The notes beneath the pieces are model-generated. The model made no database searches, was not told where the DNA came from, and saw only the letters and a program-made list of their open reading frames with translations. Shown in pieces: positions 12,310-24,610 of a DNA stretch of 64,000 nucleotides. Source of the DNA: Carex sylvatica (Eukaryota > Streptophyta > Magnoliopsida > Poales > Cyperaceae). Where the stretch lies: NCBI GenBank assembly GCA_964058845.1, contig CAXKVR010000096.1:62001-126000 (forward strand). Reading direction: 5' to 3'. The position numbers and the translations under genes were made by a program. Position 1 is the first letter of the stretch; the number at the start of each line of letters is the position of its first letter.

Positions 12310-13245
12310 TTTGATTTTGAGAAGAGAGAGAGAGTGAGAGAGAAATTTGTTTCCTCATTTTTCCTCTATAATCAGCTTTAGCGAAACCCTTGTTTCTGTT
12401 CTTTGGCCACCGCTTTTCACTCTCTTTGGGGCCGCCTCACCAAATTCGACTAAGGTATTTTTCTATTTTCGGCCAACCTATTTTTGGTATTTTTGGAGAA
12501 TCTCTTACGCCATTTATATCATTTTTTTTCTCGCGGCTAAGGTTATATAAGAGGTGGAACATTGACGTAAATCACTTGCCGCTTCAATTTGGGGCATCAC
12601 CTAAATTTCTTTTATTTTCTTCAGTTATTAGTAATCGAGTAAGTATTTTATTTAACCTCTAGTTTGTTTCTTTTCTGTAACTTGTTTCTTGTTTGATTAA
12701 TTTGTTAGCCCTATAACGCCGGGGTTTTTAGGTTATGGTTTGAGTTATTAGAAGATTTAATTAGTTTATAGTAAATGCCGAGAAGTTCTCGTCTAGGCAT
12801 AGGAAGACGACAATGGTTCCTCATAAATAAACCCGAGAGAGAGGAGAGAGATTCTCTCGTTTTATGAATTTGTAATTTTGTATATTTTTTACTATTTACT
12901 TATTGGATCTGTTACCGTGTCAGCTTTAACCTCTGTTTTGTCCTCTGCTCTCAGCAATTTTTTATTCTATTTATTTTTATTCTTTCCCCTCCAACCGAGA
13001 AAATACTCGGAACTTCTGGATTTTCTTATCCAATTTTAATTGCATTTCTTAAAAGCTTAAGTTGTATCAACAAGAATTTAAATTCCAGCTAATCTTTTTT
13101 GTATCCTGTTCCACAATATGATCATTGAATCTGATGACAGACTTAATTGGTGAAAAATACATACGTGTAATCTATTTATGCATCTAACCTTTTCCACGCT
13201 TTTATTAAATTTTATTCTTCTTTTTATATCAGGTCAGGAATTTAA
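12310..13245 (+). promoter_or_regulatory. Untranslated leader region with probable leader intron of the PQ-loop gene
   Basis: A GA-repeat stretch (12,320-12,343) starts a pyrimidine- and purine-biased leader. The sequence TTTTTATATCAG ending at 13,232 is a good 3' splice site, 13 bp before the ATG, so the last leader exon would be very short. The matching donor is not certain: AAG followed by GTATTT near 12,453 is one candidate. No coding potential is seen in the interval. Confidence 0.45.
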
Positions 13246-16200
13246 ATGGGTTTTCTTTCAAGTCCTTCCCCTAAATGCTTAAGCGAGGGCTGTTCGGAGT
13301 GGGCCCGTGTGTATTTGAAATATTGTCTGTGCAGTACAAAGGATGGTGTTGCTCTTACCTTAGGTCTTCTCAGTGTTGTGAGTTGGGGTGTAGCCGAGAT
13401 ACCTCAAATTATAACTAATTATAAAACCAAGTCGGCCGAAGGACTTTCTATTGCTTTCCTAACAACATGGATTGTAGGGTAAGTTTGATATAATAAAATT
13501 TATTTAATTGATGTTTATGTACATATTTTGTTGATTAAGTGATGTTTTAGAGGATCTTTTGATTATTGATTGTGATGTTTAATTCCAATTATAGGGACCT
13601 GTTCAATATGATAGGCTGTTTCTTGGAGCCTGCTACTGTAAGATTTCAAACTTCTTTTTTACTGATATTTTGCTCTCTACTTAATTACATATATGCCATG
13701 TGGTTCTAGCAATGGAACATGAGCATTGAGCACTTATGGTCAAATTCAGTTTCACCACGTTTTGTTTCTTACTAATTCTTGGCCCAGGCTGTGTCAGCTC
13801 GGTAATCTCGGGTCCAATTGAGTTGATTTTAATTAAGTTTTGTAGTATGTGGAGTATTTGTTAAGAAGGTGGCTAATATTTTTTTTCATTTCAAATTGCA
13901 GCTTCCGACACAATTTTACACGGCATTGGTGAGACAATTGAAACTAATACTTCAAACTTCAGTTTTTCTAGAAGCAATGTAATATCTATAAGTGAATGAA
14001 CTTAATTCTTGTGCAGCTGTACACTGCTACAACATTTGTGTTGGCATGGCAGACTATATATTATGGCCACCTCTACCATCAAGTTAAATCGAATAAAAGT
14101 GAAAATCAGAAGGTATATGAATTTCAAAGTTCCATTGCGAAACTTCTCTTTGCATATTAAACATGTAGGGTTAACATCTTGGAATAATTTTCAGAGTCAA
14201 CAAGAAGTAGGTGATGGTAAGGAATCGAGAACTGTCAATGTGGAAACAACAAATGATTGTGAAGACAGTGCAAATGGAAGGAGCTCACCAATTCCTGTAG
14301 TAAATAAGCATTACTATGCGGATGGAGCCGACTTTTACTATACGTAATTGCTATTTTCCCTTAATGCTCAGTTTTAGAAAAGCAATGAACCTCATGAGCT
14401 GGTTCTTAATTTGAGAAAATCAGATGGGTCTAGTCCACCCATTAAAGCTGAAGAAATGATAAGAAAGCGAGACACCATCCTTAGCAAATTCAAAATTGAT
14501 AACTTAAGGCCCTGTTGAAATTCCATTTTCTATTGAACTTTTATTTTTTCCTAGCTTGAGATCATTAGTTGGAGTGGTATCCAAACCAGGAATAAGATTA
14601 AATTGAAAAGGCGTGCAAAGAGGAAAACAGACATATTAAGGCAACAATTTAAGGTTTGTTAACTGTTGCGTAAGTACTTTTGATAAACTCTAAATGTTAT
14701 ATGCTAGGTCGGCGAGATCCTTGTCAAGAAGCCCGTTACCAATGGCTAGTTCATGGGTAACACATTCACGACAAACACCTCCCCTCTCTGAACCTTTACT
14801 CGGTGCACGCTCTCAGATGCAGTCCGCACCAGTCACCAAAAACATGCTTTCTGTGGTAAGTTATAATATCTTAATTTTTAAGAAAAATTTATAAATGAAG
14901 ATTCCATAGCAAACCATCTTCCCATACAAAAAATGAAATATCTTGATATATCCAACTTAATTACGCTACCTACTTGCTAAAAAATAGAGCAGTATTCTGG
15001 GTATCAGTGATGCCGCATCATTAATAAAGTAGGAAGTGTGGGGTATAAGACTATGAGCAAGTTATGCCTTGGAGGGAAATGTAGTGTTCTGATTTCTGAA
15101 AGTTCCATATTGGTGTTCTATTTTGGAGTTTCTGGGTGTACATCTAGTTGATTTTGATTGAGACTATGATTTTATTATATGAATAATTGATGAACCTTTA
15201 TATAGTAACAAAATCTTTTGAACCCACAATCTATTTTTTCGAAAATCACATTTATATGGAACTATGATGAAAAGTGCTACAAGTAATAAGAACCTTCTGA
15301 ACCCGCAATCTATTTTTTCGAAAATTACATATGAAATAGATAATTAGTCCTTACCAAAGAAAAGTGAAATAAAATGCACTAGATAACTTCAAGATATTAT
15401 GAACATCAGATGCATTATTATTAATATGGTCCGATTATCGCAAAATTTATTTACAGGTACCTTTGGCAATTTTCCTGGTTTCCGCGTTCAACCTTTGGTT
15501 ATCCGCACAATCTAGTTTTAGTCAGTCATCTGATGGAATGGTCATTCCTGTTGGCCGAAAGCTTTTGCAATTGGAGGTAAGAGTTCTCTTGCAGTACACA
15601 ATTTTAGACAACGGTAATTTGTACGGTTAACCAAAATTAACACTTCTCTGGTACGTACTCCTTGTAACAAATTGATTCGTATGAAAATATTGCGATATAA
15701 GGTGCACAAAAACCAATGCTAGTATGGTATTTCTAAATTTTTTAATATAACAATTGAAGGGTATTATGCTAAATTCTGGAGGTGGTGGTGGAGAAAGTTG
15801 GATTGGAACCTTCCTTGGGTGGGCCATGGCGGCAATATACATGGGAGGTCGTCTCCCGCAGATCTACTTGAACGTGAGTAATCATTTCTGATATTTGATT
15901 TTGGACATTCATTAGATGAGTTAGACACAAAATAGAATGCCATTAGCTATTCATAATATTTCTAAATTTGAATATTTTTAAACCTGTGTAAAGTCTGACT
16001 TGCTATCAAATGCTTTTGCAGATCAAAAGAGGCAATGTGGAGGCAAGTAATCTATCATTTCTTATTTTTTGGTGGGCTGCCTTGCCTGCCTGCTCATTAA
16101 GCGCTGAGCTAGCATTGGGCACGAAACATAGCCTAAGCTAGAAAATAAGACAACACAATAGAATACAAGCTTGGAAGTAAAGCAGAATTGTGTTTGGCTT

Positions 16201-17966
16201 AAACTTGGCTTGGCCAAAGAAATCATAATGTTAAACTTGATGCAAAATCGGACTAAGCCTTAAACCAGTGAAAAACTAATGACTGATATGTCTTGTCTAA
16301 ACACTGGCCAGGACTAAGTAACTTAGACCAAGTTTCCAAGACCAGGCTGTGTCCTGTTTGGTAGGGTTAGTCCCAAATACTAAGACTATGCTGAAATTAG
16401 GCTTTGGCGGCAGCCTAAGTCTTCGTTTTTTAGTTTTAGCCTCATGTCACCTATTTACTTTCAGGGACTTAATCCACTGATGTTCACTTTTGCTCTATTC
16501 GGCAATGTGACTTATGTCGGAAGGTAATGCCAAAAGTTTGGGAGTATTATTCCTTGCACTCCTTTTCTTAGTTATTAAAATTTATAGTTCACGGAATTGT
16601 GTATGGAATCCTTCTAGTAATTATTTTTTAATCTCATAGTGCTAATTATTATTGTGCACACTAGAACCAAATGAAAGTGAAGCAAAAAGAGGATGTAGGA
16701 CTAGAAATGGAAAAAAAAATTGTGGTGTGGCTTGCAAGGATTTTCTAGTATCAAATTCACAACGCTGAACTGCATTTAAATTTTATTTCTTTTTTTGAAG
16801 GTTGGTTATAGTATAGCCAACAATATATTAATTAAAAAAGAGAAAGTTTATATTTACAAAAACTAATTACAATGCTCAAAAGTAAAAAGCAGAACATAAA
16901 AAATATGTACATAAATCCCCACTATTCAAATGGTTGACAGTGCCCATTTAAATTTTATTTCTAACTCTTATCTCTTTCTAATTTGTGATGCAGCATCCTC
17001 GTCAATAGCTTGGAATGGGCAAAAATAAGTCCAAACCTGCCCTGGTTGGTTGATGCTGCTGGTTGTGTGGTCCTTGATACCTTCGTATCCTTTTCTCTAT
17101 TTGCATATTCCTCAAAATATAGGCACCAAACATTTCAAATTTAGTTGCCAGCATAATACCAGTCCCTAATGTCTGGTATGATTTGTATAACTGGTTAGAT
17201 GGCAAAAATAATGATAATCTTTGGTATTGGTATTCAAACTTGTATTAAGTTGAATATTATGAGAAGGGCTCAGGCGAAAACATGTGTTCTTGATCACAAA
17301 AACAAAATGTGAACTGATCTTCTTTAACTGAGATTATAGATAATGCTGCAGTTTCTGTATTTTTACCTTAAATCAAGGAAGAGTTCTCAAGACATAGAGA
17401 AATGAAGAGTTTTTGCAATGCTATTATAGCATATTTCAAGGTTTGTTCTTTAGTTCTTAATTATCGATTAGCATTTGCATGTCCTAGAATAGTTATTAAA
17501 GATACCTCAAAGTTGTACTCCAATCCCCACTTCACCCCTTCTTTAGGGGGGTCCGGATCCCCTGAAGTAACCCATAATCAGGACCGGCTGATTTGAATCC
17601 GTCGCTTTAGATCACTTTGAGATTTGGATTCGTTACTTAGGATGTGTGCCTTCCACTTCGGATGGATTATCACGGATTAGAATCGGACGGTCCGGATTCA
17701 AAACCCAAAAATTGGGTTACTTCACTGGACCTCAACTCTCTTTAGGGTTGGGGTGGGGGGGCAATTTGACAGTGGGATACCATCTTCTTTATTTTAAAGA
17801 AAATGGAGTTTTACATTTTTCCTATTAAAAAATTAATTGTTTTATTTTTCAGGTGATCGTTGCAGTATCCGTTGCCTTGTTTCTAGTTTTAGAACTCTGT
17901 AATTTAATGATGCCAAACAAATCCTGTACTACCGGGGATGCTTTTAGTATTTCGTATGAGTTGTGA
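13246..17966 (+). CDS. PQ-loop membrane transporter, vacuolar/lysosomal cationic amino-acid exporter-like (12 exons)
   Basis: Exons 13246-13478, 13595-13637, 13902-13928, 14017-14112, 14195-14343, 14708-14855, 15457-15576, 15760-15873, 16022-16042, 16465-16523, 16994-17084 and 17853-17966 join in frame to 1,215 nt, giving 404 residues plus TGA. All introns are GT-AG except intron 9, which begins GCAAGT. Two PQ-loop signatures are visible: EIPQIITNYKTKSAEGLS (PQ at residues 53-54) and GRLPQIYLNIKRGNVEGLNP (PQ at about 305-306). Hydrophobic segments surround both, with a polar, Ser-rich loop between (about residues 130-225). This is the family of yeast YPQ1-3 and animal PQLC2, seven-helix proteins that export cationic amino acids from the vacuole or lysosome; the plant members are about 380-400 residues, matching this length. 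The ATG is the first in the exon after the leader acceptor. Substrate and location are inferred from the family. The gene looks intact. Confidence 0.93.
17525..17758. mobile_element. MITE-like insertion in intron 11 of the PQ-loop gene
   Basis: Within the 768-bp intron 11, the left block TGAAGTAACCCA (about 17,562) pairs with TGGGTTACTTCA (about 17,713). The pairing extends outward through GGTCC/GGACC and, less perfectly, to the CCCCAC/GTGGGG ends. This makes a foldback of about 230 bp without coding capacity. It is more GC-rich than the rest of the intron. The exact ends and the target duplication are uncertain. Confidence 0.5.
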
Positions 17967-18230
17967 CAGCAATTTATAGCGTGTAGTATTTAAAAACAAT
18001 TGGTTTTTGGTAACTGTTAAATAGAGTTTTGTATCTCATTGGAGCAAGAACTTGTAGCTTGTGGATTGAGGCAAGTGAATTCTCTTTGAATGCCAAAATT
18101 TGTCAATGCCAAAAGTTGTTAGCTAGGTCCTGGGGATGTATGTAAATAATATGTACTACGCCTAAGGGTTTTTCCTAAAAAAATAAAATAAATAATATGT
18201 ACTACCAAACAGTTGGTGTTGACGTGTTGT
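17967..18230 (+). other. 3' flank of the PQ-loop gene
   Basis: Following the TGA, the sequence is AT-rich and non-coding. AATAAA-type words around 18,179-18,195 could serve as polyadenylation signals, which would give a 3' UTR of roughly 200 bp. No other feature is seen before the foldback element. Confidence 0.4.
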
Positions 18231-18689
18231 TAGGGGTGTTAATGGCACCTTTTACTCGTTTACCCGACCCGTATCTATTTGAAAATACGAGTAAGAGTAA
18301 GATTTTTTTTCATTAGCTAATCAGATATGGATAAAGGTAATGTTTTTCGTTATCTTACATGTTTTCGTATAAGATAATTTAAAAAAAATAAAATTATTGA
18401 TATAGATATATATTTGTATGAAGATGATACATGATACAATTAAGTTTTTGTATTTTATTAAATTTTCATAATACAAATTAGTTGTATTCATTATTATTAT
18501 TTTCTTATTTGAAAAATATTTTATCGAAAACACAAATCGAAATGTTAATGATATTTTTTTTATCTGTTTATTTGATCCGTACCGTATTCGAAAATACGGG
18601 TAAGGGTAAAAAAAAATTTCGTTATCATAACGGGTACGGATATGAAAATATGTCCACCCGATCTGTATCGTACTGTTGGCACCCCTAGA
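18231..18689. mobile_element. Foldback element with TAGGGGTG ends
   Basis: The left end TAGGGGTGTTAATGGCACC is complementary to the right end GGCACCCCTAGA. Inside, GACCCGTATC...GAAAATACGAGTAAGAGTAA pairs with the right-hand CGAAAATACGGGTAAGGGTAA and ATCTGTATC blocks, so most of the element can fold back. The hexamer TGTTGT directly precedes the left end and directly follows the right end, a plausible target duplication. There is no transposase. An AT-rich core separates the arms. Confidence 0.6.
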
Positions 18690-19324
18690 TGTTGTTCCAT
18701 GCGACTAGAATCCTGTCCCACAACGATTTTGGATTTAGCAAATGTGATCTATATTCTTTTTTTTTTTAGTAAAGGTTGGAGGTCAAGTCACTCAACTTTC
18801 TAATGCCCTTATTATTACAAGAAATAATTTTCACTGTTCAGATTTCAAATCAATTACTTTTCATATAAAGACCATGTGTCTTTGTTACTAGATCAAAATC
18901 TAGTTCTCAAATGTGATCTATATTCTAGGATGATCGAGTGTCGTTTATGGAGCGGCAGGACACAAAATAGAAGTAACAATAGTTAAAACTAATAGACAAT
19001 CCTGTATTCCAGTGGACTATGAGTAAAATTAAATTCGGTCTGAGAGCTGGAGGTAGCTCCATGTGCTACAGAACCAATTGAAATTTCGGTAGATGCCTTG
19101 GCATATCCTCTTTCTCATCTTCGAGTAGGTTTTCTATATCAATCTGTTGTTAGTGGTAGTATGTGCTACAGTCCTTTCTGTCACTGATTTTTCTTTTTTG
19201 AATAAAGACTGAATGTAAAAATCATTCAACTATTTAAAATGATTATATATATATTTTTTTTTTAACATACTATCTTTCACACAGAGAGTATTATATTTAT
19301 CATTGGATCAAAAATCAGTTCTTT
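18690..19324. other. Intergenic spacer
   Basis: No coding or structural feature can be supported between the foldback element and the CACTA element. Two copies of AAATGTGATCTATATTCT (about 18,739 and 18,908) are present. The rest is AT-rich. Confidence 0.4.
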
Positions 19325-22280
19325 CACTACTATAAAATACATTTTTGCCATCGTCTTTTTATCATCGAATGTGCTTCCGCACATATGGTATACGTCACGA
19401 GTGACAGCGTTGTAATTACTTTGAACTTTTTACCAACTGTTGGATCTAACCAACCGATGGTGTTAATAGCCTCCCTCCTTTGCCATCGGTTCATTTTGTC
19501 CAATAGTTAGTAAAGACATGCACTACACCATCGGTTGAGATAACCAACCGATGGTGTTGATGGGTCCACCTTTGCCAATTGTTGGTTATATGAGCAGTTA
19601 GTGTTGGATAGATCAACACCAACTGTTTTATTGTATTGAACAAATGGTGATGTTCTAAATTTTGAAAAAAAAATTGAATTTTAACCTAAGCACCAACTTT
19701 TTATTTGCCTCGCTCCCTCTCTCCACAGCCCTCTCCCTCCACCGCCCCAAATTTTTCAGATCTCCTCTCTCTCACTCTACTTGCCGCTTTTTCCTCTCTC
19801 ACTCAATCTACCGCTCTAAATTTCTAGGTTAACACTACTTAATCCTCTCTTTTCTCAAGTGATCACTCGGTCTCAAATCTCTCCCCTACCGCCATTGCTA
19901 GGGTTTCGGTGTTGAGGTTTTTGCCTCGATTGGCCACAAAGGGTTCCTTTTATGACCTATCATTGGTCGAATTTTATTCAGGATTCACGATTTACCTTAT
20001 TGTCTTCTTCTTTGCAGGGAGGTACATATTCTAAGTTTGTTTTTTCTTCACCATTTACCCTTATATTTTTCTTCTTCTTAGCAGGAAGGTACAAAATATG
20101 AGCTTTTTCTTTACATATTTTGTTGCAAACATGTGATTTTTTAATTGCTGAAAATTTGAGAGCAAAATTTTTATCTATTATGTCCTCGTAAAATTATTGA
20201 ACCATTGAAATATGGACCGATTTTTGTACTGGTTAAAATTATTTTCTATACTGGTAAAATTATTTACCTATCATGTACTGGAAAATTATTTTCTTCCCCT
20301 ATTATGTTGAAAATATTACTGATCTAACAAAGATTACTTCTTGTTTAAATGACACAATATGATTTTTGTATCAACTATGGGTTAAAAAATTGATTTCAAT
20401 TTTGATTATCAAGCATTAACTAAAAAAAGAGAAGATTGATGTTTTTAATTTTATTTATATTCTTTATCACTAGGTCGCTCAGGTGGGTGTCCAGTTATAG
20501 CTGATTCAGTAATAGCAATGCTAGGTGGCTCCAGTGATGGCAATGCTTATTGGTTAGTGATATGTGCATAATCTTCCCCTTTTTTAGCTAAATTATAGGA
20601 ATTGTTTGTTATTACTTCATCTCAATAACCCATTAGCTTTGTATGCATATTCTAGGTGTATATAAGATGTTGGAAAGATTGTCACATATGCTAATGACTT
20701 CACAGTTTCAACGTAAGTTCGAAACTTAACACAATAGTGTCTTCTATTTTTGGAAAATATATGGAAGTAATAATTGATATAAATGCCTTTCTAATATGAG
20801 GAGGGATCCGAATATAATTTATTAAATAATTTTATTTATTTATTTATGAAACTTAATCTAAAATCTTTACCTCAATTGGGTAACCAGATATAATTTTCGG
20901 TTACGATTCTTATAATATTTTAGAAAAGTAGATGAGTATATGTCATTAATCTTAACAAGAAATTAATATGTTTAAATCTCTAATTGTAACCGTATATAAT
21001 TTTTGGTTGCCAAAAAGTAAAAAATATATTTTAACCTCCAATTATAACCGTATATAATTTTTGGTTCCCAAAAGTAAAAAATATATTTTAACCTCCAATT
21101 ATAACCGTATATAATTTTCGGTTGCCAAAAATAAAAAAAAAGTCTAGCCTTGTAACCGTATATAATTTTCGGTTGCCAAAAATAAATAAAAAATAAAAAT
21201 ACTCGGTGTAGCCTTATGTGTGGCACGAGAGTTTTGAACTTTCACCAGGGATAAATTGTTGTGCCAAATACACACCGATTAAATAATATAATTAAAAAAA
21301 ATTAAGAGAGCTAAAAGATAAAAAAAGAACCAACTTTATAAGGTCAAAAATTCAATGATATGAATTTTACTAGTTTTTGTACCTATCTTAATAAATAGTA
21401 AAAAAATTCAAAAAAAATGTAAAATTTGATCTGGAAGCACATTTTATTATGGAGATCATGTTGAAAGGTTTGGATCGACAATTTGGAATTTCAAAATATA
21501 AAAAATAATTGTAGTAACTTTGTGGTAACTCAAAATTGTGGAAATCGGATCCCTCCTCTTATATATATAACAATAGTAGTGTATAATTACTTATTAGTTA
21601 TCTTTTATTTTGGTTCTTTGCAGTGTGATAAATCAAAAGCTAATAATCTCATGAGAAAATTTGGACCAAGCCTTAAAAAGGTTTAATGATTCAAAACTTT
21701 TCATTTAAGTAAATAAGCTTTAGTTTAGACACTTTTGGCTTTTTGAGATTTGTTCTAAACTATTTCTTTATGAAATATTTGATACAGTTGTAAATTAGTG
21801 TACAAATGCTAGTTAGATGATTCTGTGTAATTGTGACATTTTAATAATTCATTGTTATTATATTATTGTTTAGTGACATGGTTGATATAATTTGATTAAT
21901 TGTTGGAATCGTGATTGTTGAATGTTATTTGTGATTATTGAATATTATTTTCTAGCAAAATTGGAGGCTAGAAATATCTTTGAGAGAAATATTAAAAAAA
22001 ATAAGCATTCTAAAAATATATATAAAAAAAAAGAAAAAAATAATCAAACACCATCGGTTCATTGTCCAAAACAGATGGTAAAAAGGTACTGAAAACTGTG
22101 AAAAAAAATACTAACACCATCGAATGAAAAACCTTTAACCGATGAAAAAAGTACCAATGCCATCGGTTTTCAACCGATGGTATATGTACATACATTTTCT
22201 ATTGGAGCAATATGCATCGGATCAAAAACAGATGGTAAAGTGCGATTTTAACCGATGAGAAATAATTTTTTTTTGTAGTG
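19325..22280. mobile_element. Non-autonomous CACTA (CMC/En-Spm) transposon, 2,956 bp
   Basis: The left end starts CACTACTATAAAA and the right end, read inward, starts CACTACAAAAAAAA. The flanks are TTT on both sides, as for a 3-bp target duplication. Subterminal regions carry many direct and inverted copies of CCGATGGTG/CACCATCGG (19,360-19,560 and 22,050-22,250), the usual transposase-binding layout of this superfamily. No TNP2-like transposase can be read inside. The interior instead holds a CT-rich leader-like block (19,690-19,900) and a 57-bp minisatellite (20,988-21,190). It must depend on an autonomous partner. Confidence 0.85.
20988..21190. repeat. 57-bp minisatellite inside the CACTA element
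   Basis: Four tandem units containing AACCGTATATAATTTT(T/C)GGTTGCC start at 20,988, 21,046, 21,103 and 21,154, with a more diverged one near 20,881. The repetitive minus-strand open frame across it (period about 19 residues) is a by-product of this repeat and not a gene. Confidence 0.85.
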
Positions 22281-23603
22281 TTTTTTGACACTGATCTTAG
22301 TACTAGCAAAATTTATCTCTTAAGATCATGTCTCAGAAGACTTATTTCTTAATTTTATGTTAGGCCCTACTCGAACCAACTAATTGTCTTTTTAGGATTA
22401 TAAATTGCATCACTAGATAATAAGCGCATATTTGGCACTCAACGCAACCGCAAAAGGGCCGATAAACACATATTCAAAACGTACCATAAAAAACTAATGA
22501 TTTGGGCACTTTTAGAAGTGCAACTTTATAATGCAATGAACAAAGGATTTTTTTTTTTTTTTTTTTTTCAAACATTGGTAACATCTAACAAATTACAGTA
22601 AATAGATGCATTTAAAACTCCTAACAACCATCTAAAAATTCCATAACACTGCACAATATTGTCCATTCCAGTAGCCTTCGATCAACGCCCTGAGCACAGC
22701 CTTATCTATAATAGGATGAACAAAAGATTATCGGAGCAAACAAATTGCTGTTATTTTATTTTTGAAATTAAGATATGGAGGCTCTTAAATGCATAATGTC
22801 CCTGAACATAAAATCCAGGATAAATGACAAGAATAATACAAGTCTAAAAATGCTCAAACTAGCTTGAGCATAAAATAAAATAGCAAACAAAAGGTGCAAA
22901 AACCAAGAGCAAAATAAATACGGATTTGAATAACAAACAGAAGCTAGAGCTCCGTCATGATATGTTGAATTACTATAGCAACCGATAATAATAAGAATTT
23001 TGTGAGATACTGTTGCATCTCGCTCTTCAAATCGCAAAGCATATGATTAAATAGATCTTCTTTGGTGTGTCGAGATTTGTCGACTCAAAGAATTATCTTG
23101 AAATCGATATACGCTCATGATGTGATGTATATGTACATATAAAATTTTGGAATTTCTGAAATTATTTAGTACAAAGACAAGTGATAAAAAAATTAAAAAA
23201 TAAATGCATTAGAATAACTTATAAAACTCTATTTTTCATTATTTGTTTTACCGTTTGACTTTGTGCTAAATAATTTCGAAAATTTCAAATTTTGCATCGA
23301 CGTGTATCACTCGTGAAGTATATCGGTTTGAATTCGTTATTTAAAGACAATCCGATAGATTTTAGAGTTATACTCATCAAATCTTTTGATGAACATAGCA
23401 CACACTAGCTAGTTTTCATCTATAATATTTCCACTTCATTTTTTAGAAGAATGGTCGAGATAACAATATAACTAGATGTGAACAAAAAGTTTCTCATTTT
23501 TAATTGTCATTTAGTTTAGTGACAAAGATAATGTTCTATATGGAGAGATTGTAAGTTTGAAACTCGAATGAAGGAACATATATTAAATAGTTTGATGGCT
23601 TGA
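22281..23603. other. Intergenic DNA between the CACTA element and the nested complex
   Basis: No gene is supported. A run of about 22 T at 22,547-22,568 could be the 3' tail of a minus-strand retroposed sequence, but I could not read an associated element. The 89-codon open frame on the minus strand at 22,768-23,037 has no recognisable domain or codon-usage support. Confidence 0.4.
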
Positions 23604-24446
23604 CCCAGGGCGGAACTCAACTTTGTGTATAAAGGAGGCTAACCGACCAAATATGATATATTTAAAATATATTCCAATAAAAATAAAAATCTATATAACA
23701 CAAACTAATATGATTTTTCACAATTTAATATGAAAATAAAATATTAAAATTAACATTTACCTAAAAGTTATAATAATAAAAATTAAGTAGTGACAACAAA
23801 TTAAGTAATGTGTATTTAAATTGAATTTCAAAAAATTGAAAAAATTAATCTAATAATTATAATTCAATTTTCTTTCTTTTTCGTAATAGTAGAAAAAGAT
23901 GGGAGTAAAAAATTAAGTAATTAAAGAATAAATAAATTTGATATACATAAAAAATAGTAATATTGAAGTATGCACTTGGTTTGAATTAGTTGGACGAAAG
24001 ATTTGAGCTTGACTGCTCTGAGTATGAGGAGAGAATTAATTAATTAAAATTTTGTTATAGAAGCAGAGAGATGCGTCAGATACTGTAAAATAGAGAAAAA
24101 ACTATCGACGCTGTAAAATAGGAGAAAAACTGTCGATGCCTGCGCTAATTTCATCTTGTTGATTTTGATTTTTTTTTCTCTCTATTCTAACTGTGCTTCT
24201 AAAATTTCAATAACTTTTTTTTAGTAACTTCATGTTTATTAAGTAATCATGTCTTCCAAAATAAGTTAGAAGCACTGCTATTTTTTTTTATATTATCTTT
24301 TACTTTTATTTTTCAACATCTTTCCAAAATGGTCAAAAATATATATATTTTTTTTTTCACGTGTCAAGACTGGACTATGAACACTTGAAAAAAATAACAT
24401 ATGAATATTACCTTGAAGTCCTTTATATTTTTCTATTTTACACAGG

Positions 24447-24610
24447 GGTGGCTAATATATATAAAATACAAATTTTAATTGAATTTATATGTACTTCATA
24501 AAATTTTTTTGAAAATATTGGGGGGTGGCTAATATATATAAAATACAAATTTTAACTGAATTTATATGTACTTCATAAAAAAATTTGAAAATATTGGGGG
24601 TGGCTTACCC
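24447..24610. repeat. About 76-bp tandem duplication
   Basis: GGGTGGCTAATATATATAAA begins two near-identical adjacent units, at about 24,447 and 24,524, and a third partial copy starts near 24,598 and reads GGGTGGCTTACCCACCCC. This is part of the old outermost element. Confidence 0.8.

Noticed and set aside
20972..21226. 84-codon minus-strand frame with repeated KIIYGYNWRLKYIFYFW-like units
   Set aside because: The repeats are the translation of the 57-bp minisatellite in the CACTA element, with no sign of a protein family.
22547..22568. T-run as a possible poly-A tail of a minus-strand processed pseudogene or SINE
   Set aside because: No coding or SINE A/B-box sequence could be read next to it, and no target duplication is visible.
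22768..23037. 89-codon minus-strand hydrophobic frame
   Set aside because: No recognisable domain; A/T-rich sequence often yields such hydrophobic frames by chance.
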